A stretch of DNA of 14,176 nt from Acidobacteria bacterium AH-259-G07 (GTDB lineage Bacteria > Acidobacteriota > UBA6911 > RPQK01 > JADFOI01): contig JALLON010000037.1 in the NCBI GenBank assembly GCA_027717925.1, positions 1 through 14,176 of the forward strand, given 5' to 3'. The position numbers and the translations under genes are program-made. Shown piece by piece: positions 1 to 7,113 of the stretch (positions are counted from its first letter, which is position 1; every line of letters starts with the position of its first letter). A model generated the notes under the pieces. The model saw only the letters and a program-made list of their open reading frames with translations. It did no database searches and was not told the origin of the DNA.

Positions 1-950
1 TTCTCGCGCTCCCTTCCTAATCAGTAACCAGATGCACCCGGTCGTCAGAAACACCTCCGTACCCAGGGTAGACCAGGCAGCCCCAACAATCGACAGTTTT
101 GGGATCAAGAGCCAGTTGAGGCCCAGGTTGTACAACAAGGCTCCCGCACAGATAAATGCGTAGAAACGCTGTAAGTTCCACGCCATCAACTGGTGCGTGA
201 GCGCGAAGTTGACGAAGAGAAGCGGAAGGGCCAGGAGGAGAATCTTCAAGGCTGGAACCGCCTCGCGATAACCGTCCCCATACAAGAATTCTACCAGGGT
301 GTCCGACCACCCTCCCGATACCAGTGCCAAACCCACAGCTAAGCCAAACAGCCCGAAACAGGTCCAGGTCAAGGTCTTCCAACTATAATCGCGACAAAGC
401 TCCGGAAAAACAACTGCCAGCACAGCAGCCGGAAACAACCGCAGAGCATCCACCAGGCGGAAAATGGCGTTGTACAAGGCCACAGCCTCAGTCCCCTTCC
501 ACCACTCGATCAGGAACAGGTCGACTCGAAAGTACAATGCAGAAAGCACGATACCTACTCCAATTGGAGACACCCGGCGGAAAAGAGCATTTAAAGATTT
601 CCACTGCCAGAGCTCTTTTTCCCCTGCTGCAGACGGGGCCAACCGCTCAGCGCACAGGCCGCAACAACCACAGTAAGAACTCCGCCACTTACAGAGATTC
701 TGACACGAAGAAGGTGGCGAAAAATGTTCCAGGCCTTTTCGGGGTATCGGGCTACCTGGCCAGCCAGAAAGAGCTGCCGGCCAAAATCGGTGCTCACAGA
801 GATGATCCAACCGGCCGTCCAGGCAAGTGAGAAAATACCAAACTCCTCCTTGATCAACAGTCGCGCCGCTAGAACAACAATCAGAAAGGAGAAAGCTCGA
901 ACCAGAATTTCGGAGAAAGTCTTATAACCGATCAGGGCGCTTCTTCTCAT
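1..950 (-). pseudogene. Wzx/MATE-type polysaccharide flippase, frameshifted and 3'-truncated by window edge
   Basis: Reading leftward from ATG at 950, about 105 residues form the hydrophobic N-terminus of an oligosaccharide flippase (RSALIGYKTFSEILVRAFSF, then LAARLLIKEEFGIFSLAW). An in-frame TGA just upstream fixes this start. The frame then degenerates and stops at TAA 593-591. From roughly position 635 leftward the -1 frame carries the rest of the same protein (ELWQWKSLNALFRRVSPIGV, YFRVDLFLIEWWKGTEAVAL, YNAIFRLVDALRLFPAAVLA) and stays open to base 1. One missing base, most simply in the C4 run at 635-638 on this strand (giving SGWPPSAAGEKE), would fuse the halves into one protein with many membrane helices. 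The role, from the family, is flipping lipid-linked oligosaccharide across the inner membrane. It is divergent from the ligase gene at 1041. Whether the shift is a real mutation, a sequencing error or recoding cannot be decided here. Confidence 0.75.
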
Positions 951-1040
951 TTCTCATTTTGGCCCCCCCCCAAGATTTCATAAAGCGAGAATCCTTGTCC
1001 ACACCCAGTCGATGAGAAATCCAGTACAATCTCGCCTGTA
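951..1040. promoter_or_regulatory. Divergent intergenic region with a C9 tract
   Basis: These 90 bases separate the start of the flippase (minus) from the start of the O-antigen ligase-like gene (plus), so promoters for both are expected here. A run of nine C lies at 963-971, 13 bases upstream of the flippase ATG. A TACAAT box at 1025-1030 would be a plausible -10 for the plus gene, placing the transcript start only a few bases before its ATG at 1041. No convincing -35 box and no Shine-Dalgarno sequence are visible for the plus gene. The promoter role is inferred from gene orientation. Confidence 0.35.
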
Positions 1041-2759
1041 ATGGCCGGCACATCAGCAACTTCCTCAGCACGAACCTTTGCCCGTTCAGACCTGTCTTAT
1101 CTCGGCCTTCTGGTCCTGATTGTGGCGGCCCCTTTCGAGAGGCTCAAACCTGTTTTGAGCGTACTTGGGCTGGAGCTGACCACTCTGGAACTGGTGCTGT
1201 CGGCGGCACTGCTGCTGTGGTTGATTCTGGCAGTCATTGGCCGGCGTCAGCTGTCGTTCAAAAGTCCGATCAGTTGGCCAAGTCTGCTGCTTCTTGTTGT
1301 CATGCTCTTGTCCAGTGGCATCGCAGCCACCCATCCTGGTGAAGCCTTTCGCCTCTGTGGACGCTTTGCAGCGGGAATTTCCGTCTATTTTCTCGTGTTC
1401 AATGAAATCAAAAGTCATGGTCGCATGTTGGCAATCTTTCCAGCCGTCGTTTTCGCGGGCACTCTAGTGGCTGTGCTCGGCATTCTAGAGTACCTCCGCG
1501 CCGCTTGGGTCTTGGAGTGGCTCGCTGCTTTCAAGACACACCCGGTCTATCTGGGAGGGCAATTGAGGGCCAGCTCGACGCTCCAATATCCGACCATCAC
1601 CTCGATGTATTTGGAAATTACTTTTGGCCTTGGTATGGGGCTACTATTGTTCCTCCTAGCTCGATCCAGAGTCCGGCTAACGACCCTGGTCTTCCTTTGC
1701 CTGCTGCTCATAGGAGAAGGAATAATAATTACCCAGACCCGCGGAGGAGTGCTCATTATAATCATTCAACTGATCGCGATAGGAGGCCTCTACGCGGTAA
1801 AAAGGGGCTTGGACCGAGGGTTCTGGGTGCTGGTGGCACTAGCTCTTTCCGTTGCGGGACTCGTAGGACACATGCTCGTCCACAACCACCTGTACTGGTT
1901 ACGGCTGACTACAAGCACTCAGGAAGGCTGGTACCGTGCTCAATTCAAAGCCCCTCCATTCATAGAACTTGCCCCCGGCGAGCTGAAGCAAGTTGAAATT
2001 ACCGTTACCAATGCCGGTCGCGTCCCATGGCATATTGACGGCGAGTCTCCTTTCCATGTTTCCTACCACTGGCTTCACCCCGAAGAGAATGTAGCTCTAG
2101 TCTTTGAAGGCCTTCGCACAGCGTTTTCTCACCAGGTGCAACCGGGGGAAAGGATCAAGGTTCAAGCGAGGGTGCTGGCGCCTCCCCAACCTGGCCGATA
2201 TCGCCTGGCTTGGGATCTGGTTCAGGAAAACCGGCTCTGGTTCAGCACCGAAGAACCTCTTGAAGCCTATTCGGAAGCTACCATTGACGGGCCTCCTGCC
2301 AAGGGCGAGCTTCAACCGGTTCCGCTCCCCGGACTTCGTTTTCGAGTCGGTCGGATGACGCTGTGGTCAACGGCTGCCCGTATGCTCTGGTCCCATCCAC
2401 TCTTGGGCGTGGGGCCGGACAACTTTCGCTTTCTCTATGGCCGCTATCTTGACCTGGAAACGTGGGACTACTCACTCCATTCCAACAACATGTATCTTCA
2501 ATTTTTCGTGGGAACAGGGATTCTGGGCGGCATACTGTTTCTCTGGCTTTGCATACGGATCTTGGGAACCTTGAAACAGGCATGGCAACAGGTGGAGGAT
2601 CGCGACTTTCCGTTCTTCCTGGGAGTGGCAGCGGCGGTGCTGGCTACTGCTGTTCACGGGCTGTTTGATTATTTTCTCGGGTTCACCTCGACCTACATCA
2701 TGATCTGGATAACCTGGGGAGCAGCAGGGGCGCTGTTTTCTTACCTAAAGCAAGAATAA
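1041..2759 (+). CDS. O-antigen ligase/polymerase family membrane protein with inserted beta-sandwich domain
   Basis: A 572-residue polytopic inner-membrane protein of the Wzy_C/WaaL type (O-antigen ligase-like), which joins or polymerises lipid-linked glycans at the periplasmic face. Hydrophobic segments lie at about 18-32, 47-67, 80-97, 108-120, 130-150, 186-207, 211-231, 235-253 and 262-280. Family marks are the TQTRGG motif at 231-236, HPLLGVGPDNF at 452-462 and an HSNN segment at 480-483 followed by a helix at 486-506; further helices lie at 524-543 and 546-568. Between the helices, about 300-415 is a soluble insert unlike the usual loop: it has ELAPGELKQVEITVTNAG, a W-rich core (VSYHWL), then QPGERI, PPQPGRYRLAWDLV and WFS, which looks like an Ig-like beta-sandwich. 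At 572 residues it is longer than the usual 400-450. The start is the first ATG in frame; no clear ribosome site precedes it. The stop overlaps the next ATG by one base (TAATG). Ligase, polymerase or another glycan transfer role cannot be told apart from sequence. Confidence 0.85.
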   Translation: MAGTSATSSARTFARSDLSYLGLLVLIVAAPFERLKPVLSVLGLELTTLELVLSAALLLWLILAVIGRRQLSFKSPISWPSLLLLVVMLLSSGIAATHPGEAFRLCGRFAAGISVYFLVFNEIKSHGRMLAIFPAVVFAGTLVAVLGILEYLRAAWVLEWLAAFKTHPVYLGGQLRASSTLQYPTITSMYLEITFGLGMGLLLFLLARSRVRLTTLVFLCLLLIGEGIIITQTRGGVLIIIIQLIAIGGLYAVKRGLDRGFWVLVALALSVAGLVGHMLVHNHLYWLRLTTSTQEGWYRAQFKAPPFIELAPGELKQVEITVTNAGRVPWHIDGESPFHVSYHWLHPEENVALVFEGLRTAFSHQVQPGERIKVQARVLAPPQPGRYRLAWDLVQENRLWFSTEEPLEAYSEATIDGPPAKGELQPVPLPGLRFRVGRMTLWSTAARMLWSHPLLGVGPDNFRFLYGRYLDLETWDYSLHSNNMYLQFFVGTGILGGILFLWLCIRILGTLKQAWQQVEDRDFPFFLGVAAAVLATAVHGLFDYFLGFTSTYIMIWITWGAAGALFSYLKQE

Positions 2760-3883
2760 TGCGAATCGCGTTTGACGGAACAACCCTGAGGCCTTACCAG
2801 ACGGGAATTGGATACTACACAGAGCATCTTCTGCTGCACCTGCTTTCTGAGGCTCCCGAGGACGAATTCGTAATTGTGTCAAACTGTGAGGTCACAACTT
2901 CCCTGCCACTTCCTGATAGTGTAAGACTCTTTGAAGGCTATCGGTTTGCTGTTCGCAACATTTGGATGCAGCTCCTGGCCCCTCTGGTTCTAGAGATCCT
3001 ACGGCCTGATGTGGCCCATTTTACCAACGGCATTGCTCCCTTGTTGAAACGTGCTCCAACAGTTGTGACGCTGCATGATATGACGCTGAAACTATTTCCA
3101 CATCTGCATCCTCGCCGGCGGCTCCTGACCCGCCCTCTGGTGAGTCTGGCAGCGCGGCGTGCTCACGCCATCATCGCAGTTTCTCAAACTGCCCGGCGCG
3201 ATATTCTGCGTGTGACAGGAGTTCCTAAAGCGCGAGTGCACCTGATCCGGGAAGCTGCCGCGCCTGTCTTTCGGCCCATCCACGACGAGGATTTGCTGGA
3301 ACAAACTCGCCACCGATACAATTTGGCTGAAAAGTTCATCCTCTTCGTGGGAACAATAGAGCCTCGCAAGAACCTCCCCCGTCTTATCCAAGCCTATGGG
3401 ATGCTGCGCAAGTCGGGCTTTTCATCTCACCAATTGGTCTGTGTCGGTCCCTACGGATGGGGATATCGAGAAGTTCGTAAGATAATCGATTTCTTGAATT
3501 TGGAAGGAGCTGTCCGGCTCACCGGCTACGCCCCTTTTGAGGATCTACCCTCTCTTTATAATCTGAGCGAGATCTTTGTTTTTCCCTCCTTGCACGAGGG
3601 CTTTGGGCTCCCTGTGCTTGAAGCCATGGCTTGTGGTACCCCAGTGATTACAGCCCGCAACTCCTCGCTGGCCGAAATCACAGGCGGCTGTGCCGAGTTC
3701 GTCGATGCTGAGGACGTTGAGTCAATCGCCCAGGCTCTCCGCCGCCTCGCACAAGATTCTGAGCGCCGGAGGGAGCTCGCACAATGTGCGTTAAAACAGG
3801 CTCAGCAATTCTCCTGGCAGCGTGCTGCGCGAGAGACTTTGGCAGTCTATCGAAAGGTGTCCCGGAGCGCGTCCCTGGGTTAA
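2759..3883 (+). CDS. GT4 family glycosyltransferase (GT-B fold)
   Basis: A 374-residue cytosolic or membrane-associated retaining glycosyltransferase of the GT4 (group 1) family, which moves a sugar from a nucleotide donor onto a lipid-linked acceptor. The N-terminal domain begins MRIAFDGTTLRPYQTGIGYY, with the glycine-rich acceptor loop at about 15-18 and LHD at 105-107. The donor domain opens with FILFVGTIEPRKN (193-205) and holds the EX7E motif E280-GFGLPVL-E288 followed by AMACGTPVI. This pattern is closest to mannosyltransferase-like GT4 enzymes of O-antigen loci, but sugar specificity cannot be read from sequence. Length is normal for the family. The start codon overlaps the stop of the ligase-like gene (TAATG) and no strong ribosome site is seen, so translational coupling is likely. 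It converges with the sulfatase-like gene across 118 bases. Confidence 0.93.
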   Translation: MRIAFDGTTLRPYQTGIGYYTEHLLLHLLSEAPEDEFVIVSNCEVTTSLPLPDSVRLFEGYRFAVRNIWMQLLAPLVLEILRPDVAHFTNGIAPLLKRAPTVVTLHDMTLKLFPHLHPRRRLLTRPLVSLAARRAHAIIAVSQTARRDILRVTGVPKARVHLIREAAAPVFRPIHDEDLLEQTRHRYNLAEKFILFVGTIEPRKNLPRLIQAYGMLRKSGFSSHQLVCVGPYGWGYREVRKIIDFLNLEGAVRLTGYAPFEDLPSLYNLSEIFVFPSLHEGFGLPVLEAMACGTPVITARNSSLAEITGGCAEFVDAEDVESIAQALRRLAQDSERRRELAQCALKQAQQFSWQRAARETLAVYRKVSRSASLG

Positions 3884-4001
3884 TCTTTTCATTCACCGGG
3901 CTCACAAAGTAGAAGGCTAGGAATACTGGAGAAGTGAGGGGCAGTGGTATTGGACGAATAAAAAGTCCGTCTTGACGCGCGACACCACTCATTTGAAGAG
4001 C

Positions 4002-5354
4002 TTATTGAATGTATCCCAGGGATCTTAGACGTTCGAGTAGTTCTGCATCGAAGCTTTGCCTCTCAGGATTGCCAAGGAGCTGTCGGATTTGGGTGCTTGA
4101 ACGTCTCATTCTATGGAGTAATTGCTCCATGCGAGCTGTTTCGATTGGCCTTTGAGAAGCGATGTTCCGTCTTTCTTCAGGATCTTCTAGCAGACCGAAG
4201 AGCGACTTTTCGTCCAGCTGGATGCAATCCCACCAAACTTCGTGGACTCCGTCGCTGCGTACGGACAGAGACCAGATGAACTTGAAGCGGCGTGTTCGCA
4301 CCGCACCCCAAAGTGGGCCCTGGTAGGGTGCTTCGGCAAATATTGGATTTTCCGGAAGCGTGCCCCCTTTAAGCAGGGGCATGAGACTTCGCCCCTGGAT
4401 TATCAGTCTGTCGTACGCGATTTGCAGGAGATCAAGCAGCGTGGGCATCACATCGACTAGCTCAACTTGTGTTCGGATGGGCCGCTCTTGCCTGGCAATA
4501 AGTCCGGGGGCGACGAATATCAGCGGTACCTTGAGGAGTTCGTCGTGTAAGTGGTAACCGTGACCATCAGCCCTGCCTCCAACAAAGCGATCGAGCAGCG
4601 CTTCACCATGATCGCTAAGCACTACTATAATGCTTTGCTTGTACAGACCAAGCTCTTTCAAATATCCAAAGAAGTGTCCCAGAACCGAATCTGTATATTT
4701 CAGGTCGCGGTCGTAACCGATGGAGGCGGCTTGTTGCGCCGTTAAAGGCTTCTCGGCGAAACTATCATGCGTGTGAGGTTGGTGGACCTCATAAGTGTGA
4801 AAGAAAAGAAAGAAACAGTCCCGGCGATTGGCGCTTATCCAGGAGCGAGCCTTTTCGTAAACCTGGTCCAAGTCGTTTCCAGCTACTCTGTCTGTTTCGT
4901 CATACAGCTCGAACCCTCTGCCAAAACCGTACTTAGCACTAACACCGCCTCCCGCCGTAAAGGCAGCGGTCTTAAAACCGTTCTCCCTGAGAATCCCGGC
5001 TAGAGTTTTAATGCTTGCGCTCAGTTGAGGCGGGGTTTTTGCGAATAGATCCGCCTCGATATTTAATCCATGTGCCGAAGGGTATAGGGATGTAAATATC
5101 GACATATGTGAGGGAATTGTCCACGGCGCGTTGGCAAATGCGTTTTTAAAAGACACCCCATCTCGGGCCAGCCGGTCCAGTTGGGGAGTAGTTTCGCGTT
5201 CCTCATACCCGTATGCATTTACTCTGTCTGCTCGCAAGCAATCTATGGAAACCAAAATGACGTTCCGGCTCCGACTGCTTTGATCGGTTGATGTGCACTG
5301 AGCGACAAGCGTGGGTAAGACGATCGCCCACATCACCGCGGCGACTTTGCCCAT
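4002..5354 (-). CDS. Sulfatase-superfamily lipoprotein lacking the formylglycine cysteine/serine
   Basis: A 450-residue protein of the sulfatase/alkaline-phosphatase superfamily. The start taken is ATG at 5354, which puts a hydrophobic signal (about 5-18) near the N-terminus, ending in a possible lipobox LVAQC with Cys20; a GTG at 5387 would add 11 residues. Metal-site motifs are present: LVSIDCLRADR (Asp38), SDHGEALLD (247-255) and HGYHLHDELLKVPLI (265-279). The active-site segment is NAPWTIPSHMS, where the C/S of the sulfatase signature C/S-x-P-S-R is Thr79 and the Arg is His. Formylglycine formation is therefore unlikely. Thr is the nucleophile in phosphoethanolamine and LTA-synthase relatives, so phosphoester transfer or hydrolysis is as likely as sulfate ester hydrolysis. 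It probably acts in the periplasm. It lies 59 bases after the radical SAM gene on the same strand, with a TATAAT box (5366-5361) just before the ATG and no Shine-Dalgarno. The membership is firm, the reaction is not. Confidence 0.88.
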   Translation of the reverse strand: MGKVAAVMWAIVLPTLVAQCTSTDQSSRSRNVILVSIDCLRADRVNAYGYEERETTPQLDRLARDGVSFKNAFANAPWTIPSHMSIFTSLYPSAHGLNIEADLFAKTPPQLSASIKTLAGILRENGFKTAAFTAGGGVSAKYGFGRGFELYDETDRVAGNDLDQVYEKARSWISANRRDCFFLFFHTYEVHQPHTHDSFAEKPLTAQQAASIGYDRDLKYTDSVLGHFFGYLKELGLYKQSIIVVLSDHGEALLDRFVGGRADGHGYHLHDELLKVPLIFVAPGLIARQERPIRTQVELVDVMPTLLDLLQIAYDRLIIQGRSLMPLLKGGTLPENPIFAEAPYQGPLWGAVRTRRFKFIWSLSVRSDGVHEVWWDCIQLDEKSLFGLLEDPEERRNIASQRPIETARMEQLLHRMRRSSTQIRQLLGNPERQSFDAELLERLRSLGYIQ

Positions 5355-5413
5355 GCGCGCATTATATCGCAAAGGTTCTGAGGGCACTGAAAACAGAAGT
5401 TCACCGGTGGAGC

Positions 5414-6850
5414 CTAGCCACAGGACTCCTTTTGGAGCTGAGTGAGCAACATGCCCACACGACCAATCTTGGCGTTGATCGCGGCCTTGGTCATCTGGAC
5501 ATAGTCGCGAGCTGGGGCGAAGCGCTCCTTGTGATATAGAACTTCTCCAAGCATCCAGCGCGTAGCGAAAGAGTAAAAGCGGCGAGAGTGCCGACCAGCC
5601 ACTGTCAGGTCCCGGTCGCTTCCCGCTTCCCAGGGTTTGAGGGGAATTATGCGGTCCGCGACTTCGTCAAAATAGGGGGTTCCCTTGATGGGGTAGGCAA
5701 CCGTAGTAAGAAAGACATCGGGATTTACCTGCTTCAAATGGTCGACGGTTACCTCAATGTCGTGGATGCTCTCCCCTTCGTAACCCAACATAATAAAAAG
5801 ACCTGCTTCAATGCCATACTCTTGCAGCAGATGCACTATGTGGCGCACTCGTTCAGCACTTGTGCGGCGCTGCATGGCATCCAAAATACGCTGCGAACCG
5901 CTCTCCGAACCGATCCACAAACGGAAGCAACCCATGTCAGCCAGAGTTTGAATAATATCCTCATCCAAGCGGTCTTCACGAGAAATAGTCTCGAAGGGAA
6001 TCTTCAAGCCACGCCGCTTCAGTTCCTGCGCATAGGCAAAAAACCAACGGCGATTTATGGTAAAAACATCGTCGCCATACCACAGCATATCGGGCTGATA
6101 CTGTGCAAGGATCAGCTCGACTTCATCGGCCACGTTCTGGGGCGACCGTGCTCGGTGGCTGTAGCCAAAAACGCTGTGACTGCACCAGCTGCACGTATAA
6201 GGGCATCCGCGGGAAGTGATCAGTGAAACCGCCCCTAGACCATGGTGTTCGCGCCACACCTTCATATAGCGCCGAATGTCGATGGCGTCCCGATCCGGAA
6301 AAGGCTGGGCATCCAAATCTTTGATGTGAGGTCGGGGAGGCGTTCGGACAATGCTACCATTGCCATCCCGAAAGACAATACCGGCAATTTCTCCCAACTC
6401 CTTTCGCCCGCTCTCGGCACGGCGGGTCAGCAGCTCCTCCAGTGTCAGCTCGCCCTCACCGAGCACCACCGCGTCGGTTCCTCGAGCCAGGTACTCCTCA
6501 GCGTAGTTGGCGGGTTCGGGTCCTCCCAGGACCACCTCACAACCGTAACGCTTGCAGAGACTTATCAAGTCCAAGACGCTGTGCCTCGTCACCAAATTGC
6601 AGTAGATACCAACGATTGACGGGTGTTGCTGCTCGATAAAACCCTCTAAGGCCTCGCGTGTGCTGAAAGTGGTGTCGAAAACCGCGACCTGAAACCCCTT
6701 CGACTTCAGGTAAGAGGAAATATAAAGCAATCCCAAGGGAGGATAGGGCTTCATAATCCCCTGCTCGTGCGGATCTCCCTGGAGGAAATAACCGTGGGTA
6801 AGGAGGATGTCCATTTGCATTAACAAAGTATCACAATTCCCCTCGGTCAT
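5414..6850 (-). CDS. B12-binding-type radical SAM protein (upstream of sulfatase-like gene)
   Basis: A 478-residue cytosolic radical SAM enzyme. The N-terminal part (about 13-150) has the layout of a cobalamin-binding domain: THGYFLQGDP, IMKPYPPLGLLYISSYLKSK, VVLGGPEPANYAEEY and VVLGEGELT. The canonical DxHxxG histidine loop is not seen, so cobalamin use is unproven. The radical SAM core has the cluster motif C216-PYT-C220-SW-C223 after SLITSRG, then WYGDDVF, the SAM-site segment WIGSESGSQRILDAM and a C-terminal part to 478. Enzymes of this class do C- or P-methylation, ring rearrangement and related radical chemistry; here the substrate is likely a sugar, lipid or lipid-linked glycan, inferred only from neighbours. 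The start at 6850 is the first ATG; ATGs at 6820 and 6814 fit better with relatives that begin close to DILLTHGYFL. It may share a transcript with the sulfatase-like gene and is divergent from the gene at 7114. Confidence 0.92.
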   Translation of the reverse strand: MTEGNCDTLLMQMDILLTHGYFLQGDPHEQGIMKPYPPLGLLYISSYLKSKGFQVAVFDTTFSTREALEGFIEQQHPSIVGIYCNLVTRHSVLDLISLCKRYGCEVVLGGPEPANYAEEYLARGTDAVVLGEGELTLEELLTRRAESGRKELGEIAGIVFRDGNGSIVRTPPRPHIKDLDAQPFPDRDAIDIRRYMKVWREHHGLGAVSLITSRGCPYTCSWCSHSVFGYSHRARSPQNVADEVELILAQYQPDMLWYGDDVFTINRRWFFAYAQELKRRGLKIPFETISREDRLDEDIIQTLADMGCFRLWIGSESGSQRILDAMQRRTSAERVRHIVHLLQEYGIEAGLFIMLGYEGESIHDIEVTVDHLKQVNPDVFLTTVAYPIKGTPYFDEVADRIIPLKPWEAGSDRDLTVAGRHSRRFYSFATRWMLGEVLYHKERFAPARDYVQMTKAAINAKIGRVGMLLTQLQKESCG

Positions 6851-7113
6851 CTCGAAGTGAGAAGAAACTGGATCCCAGCGGTGGTTTGGTGTGAGAAACA
6901 GCCTGCCTTATTCGGACTCTCAGATGAGCGGTCGGCGAGCACCAAAGTCCTGTGAAAACCACGCAGCTTCTCGAGTGTTCTCGGATTATGAGATCCGTCC
7001 GCCCAGAGGTACAATGCATAGGCAGTCAAGGAGCCTGCTGACGCATATCCTGAGTCGACAGGTTATGTCCGTTTCAGAACGCGAGTGAGATCACGGCGCG
7101 AGAACTTCATAAC
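6851..7113. promoter_or_regulatory. Divergent intergenic region, 263 bases, no clear gene
   Basis: This is the longest stretch without a convincing gene. It lies between divergently read genes (radical SAM leftward, GT-C rightward), so it should hold promoters for both. A small hairpin with arms CGGAT (6982-6986) and ATCCG (6993-6997) and a 6-base loop is visible, as is a TACAAT box at 7010-7015 on the plus strand without a matching -35. Open frames of about 60 codons on the minus strand (7029-6847 and 7019-6831) start at weak codons or lack recognisable features and are not called. No known riboswitch or RNA gene was recognised. Confidence 0.3.

Noticed and set aside
17..382. 121-codon minus-strand frame over the flippase 3' part
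   Set aside because: It is out of frame with the flippase-like translation, which is the one showing membrane helices and family motifs; this one is a shadow.
324..830. 168-codon plus-strand frame
   Set aside because: Low-complexity, charged composition opposite the flippase; a shadow of the minus-strand gene.
3943..3989. Nested inverted repeats (AGTGGT/ACCACT around GGAC/GTCC) between the convergent GT4 and sulfatase-like genes
   Set aside because: Stems are only 4-6 bases with a long outer loop and no T-run follows, so a terminator call is not supported.
5588..6226. 212-codon plus-strand frame antisense to the radical SAM gene
   Set aside because: No recognisable motif, and the opposite strand has a full-length radical SAM protein with its CxxxCxxC motif.
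6847..7029. 60-codon minus-strand frame whose TGA overlaps the radical SAM ATG (ATGA)
   Set aside because: The overlap looks like coupling, but the frame starts at TTG, has no ribosome site, no recognisable domain, and competes with a second open frame over the same bases.
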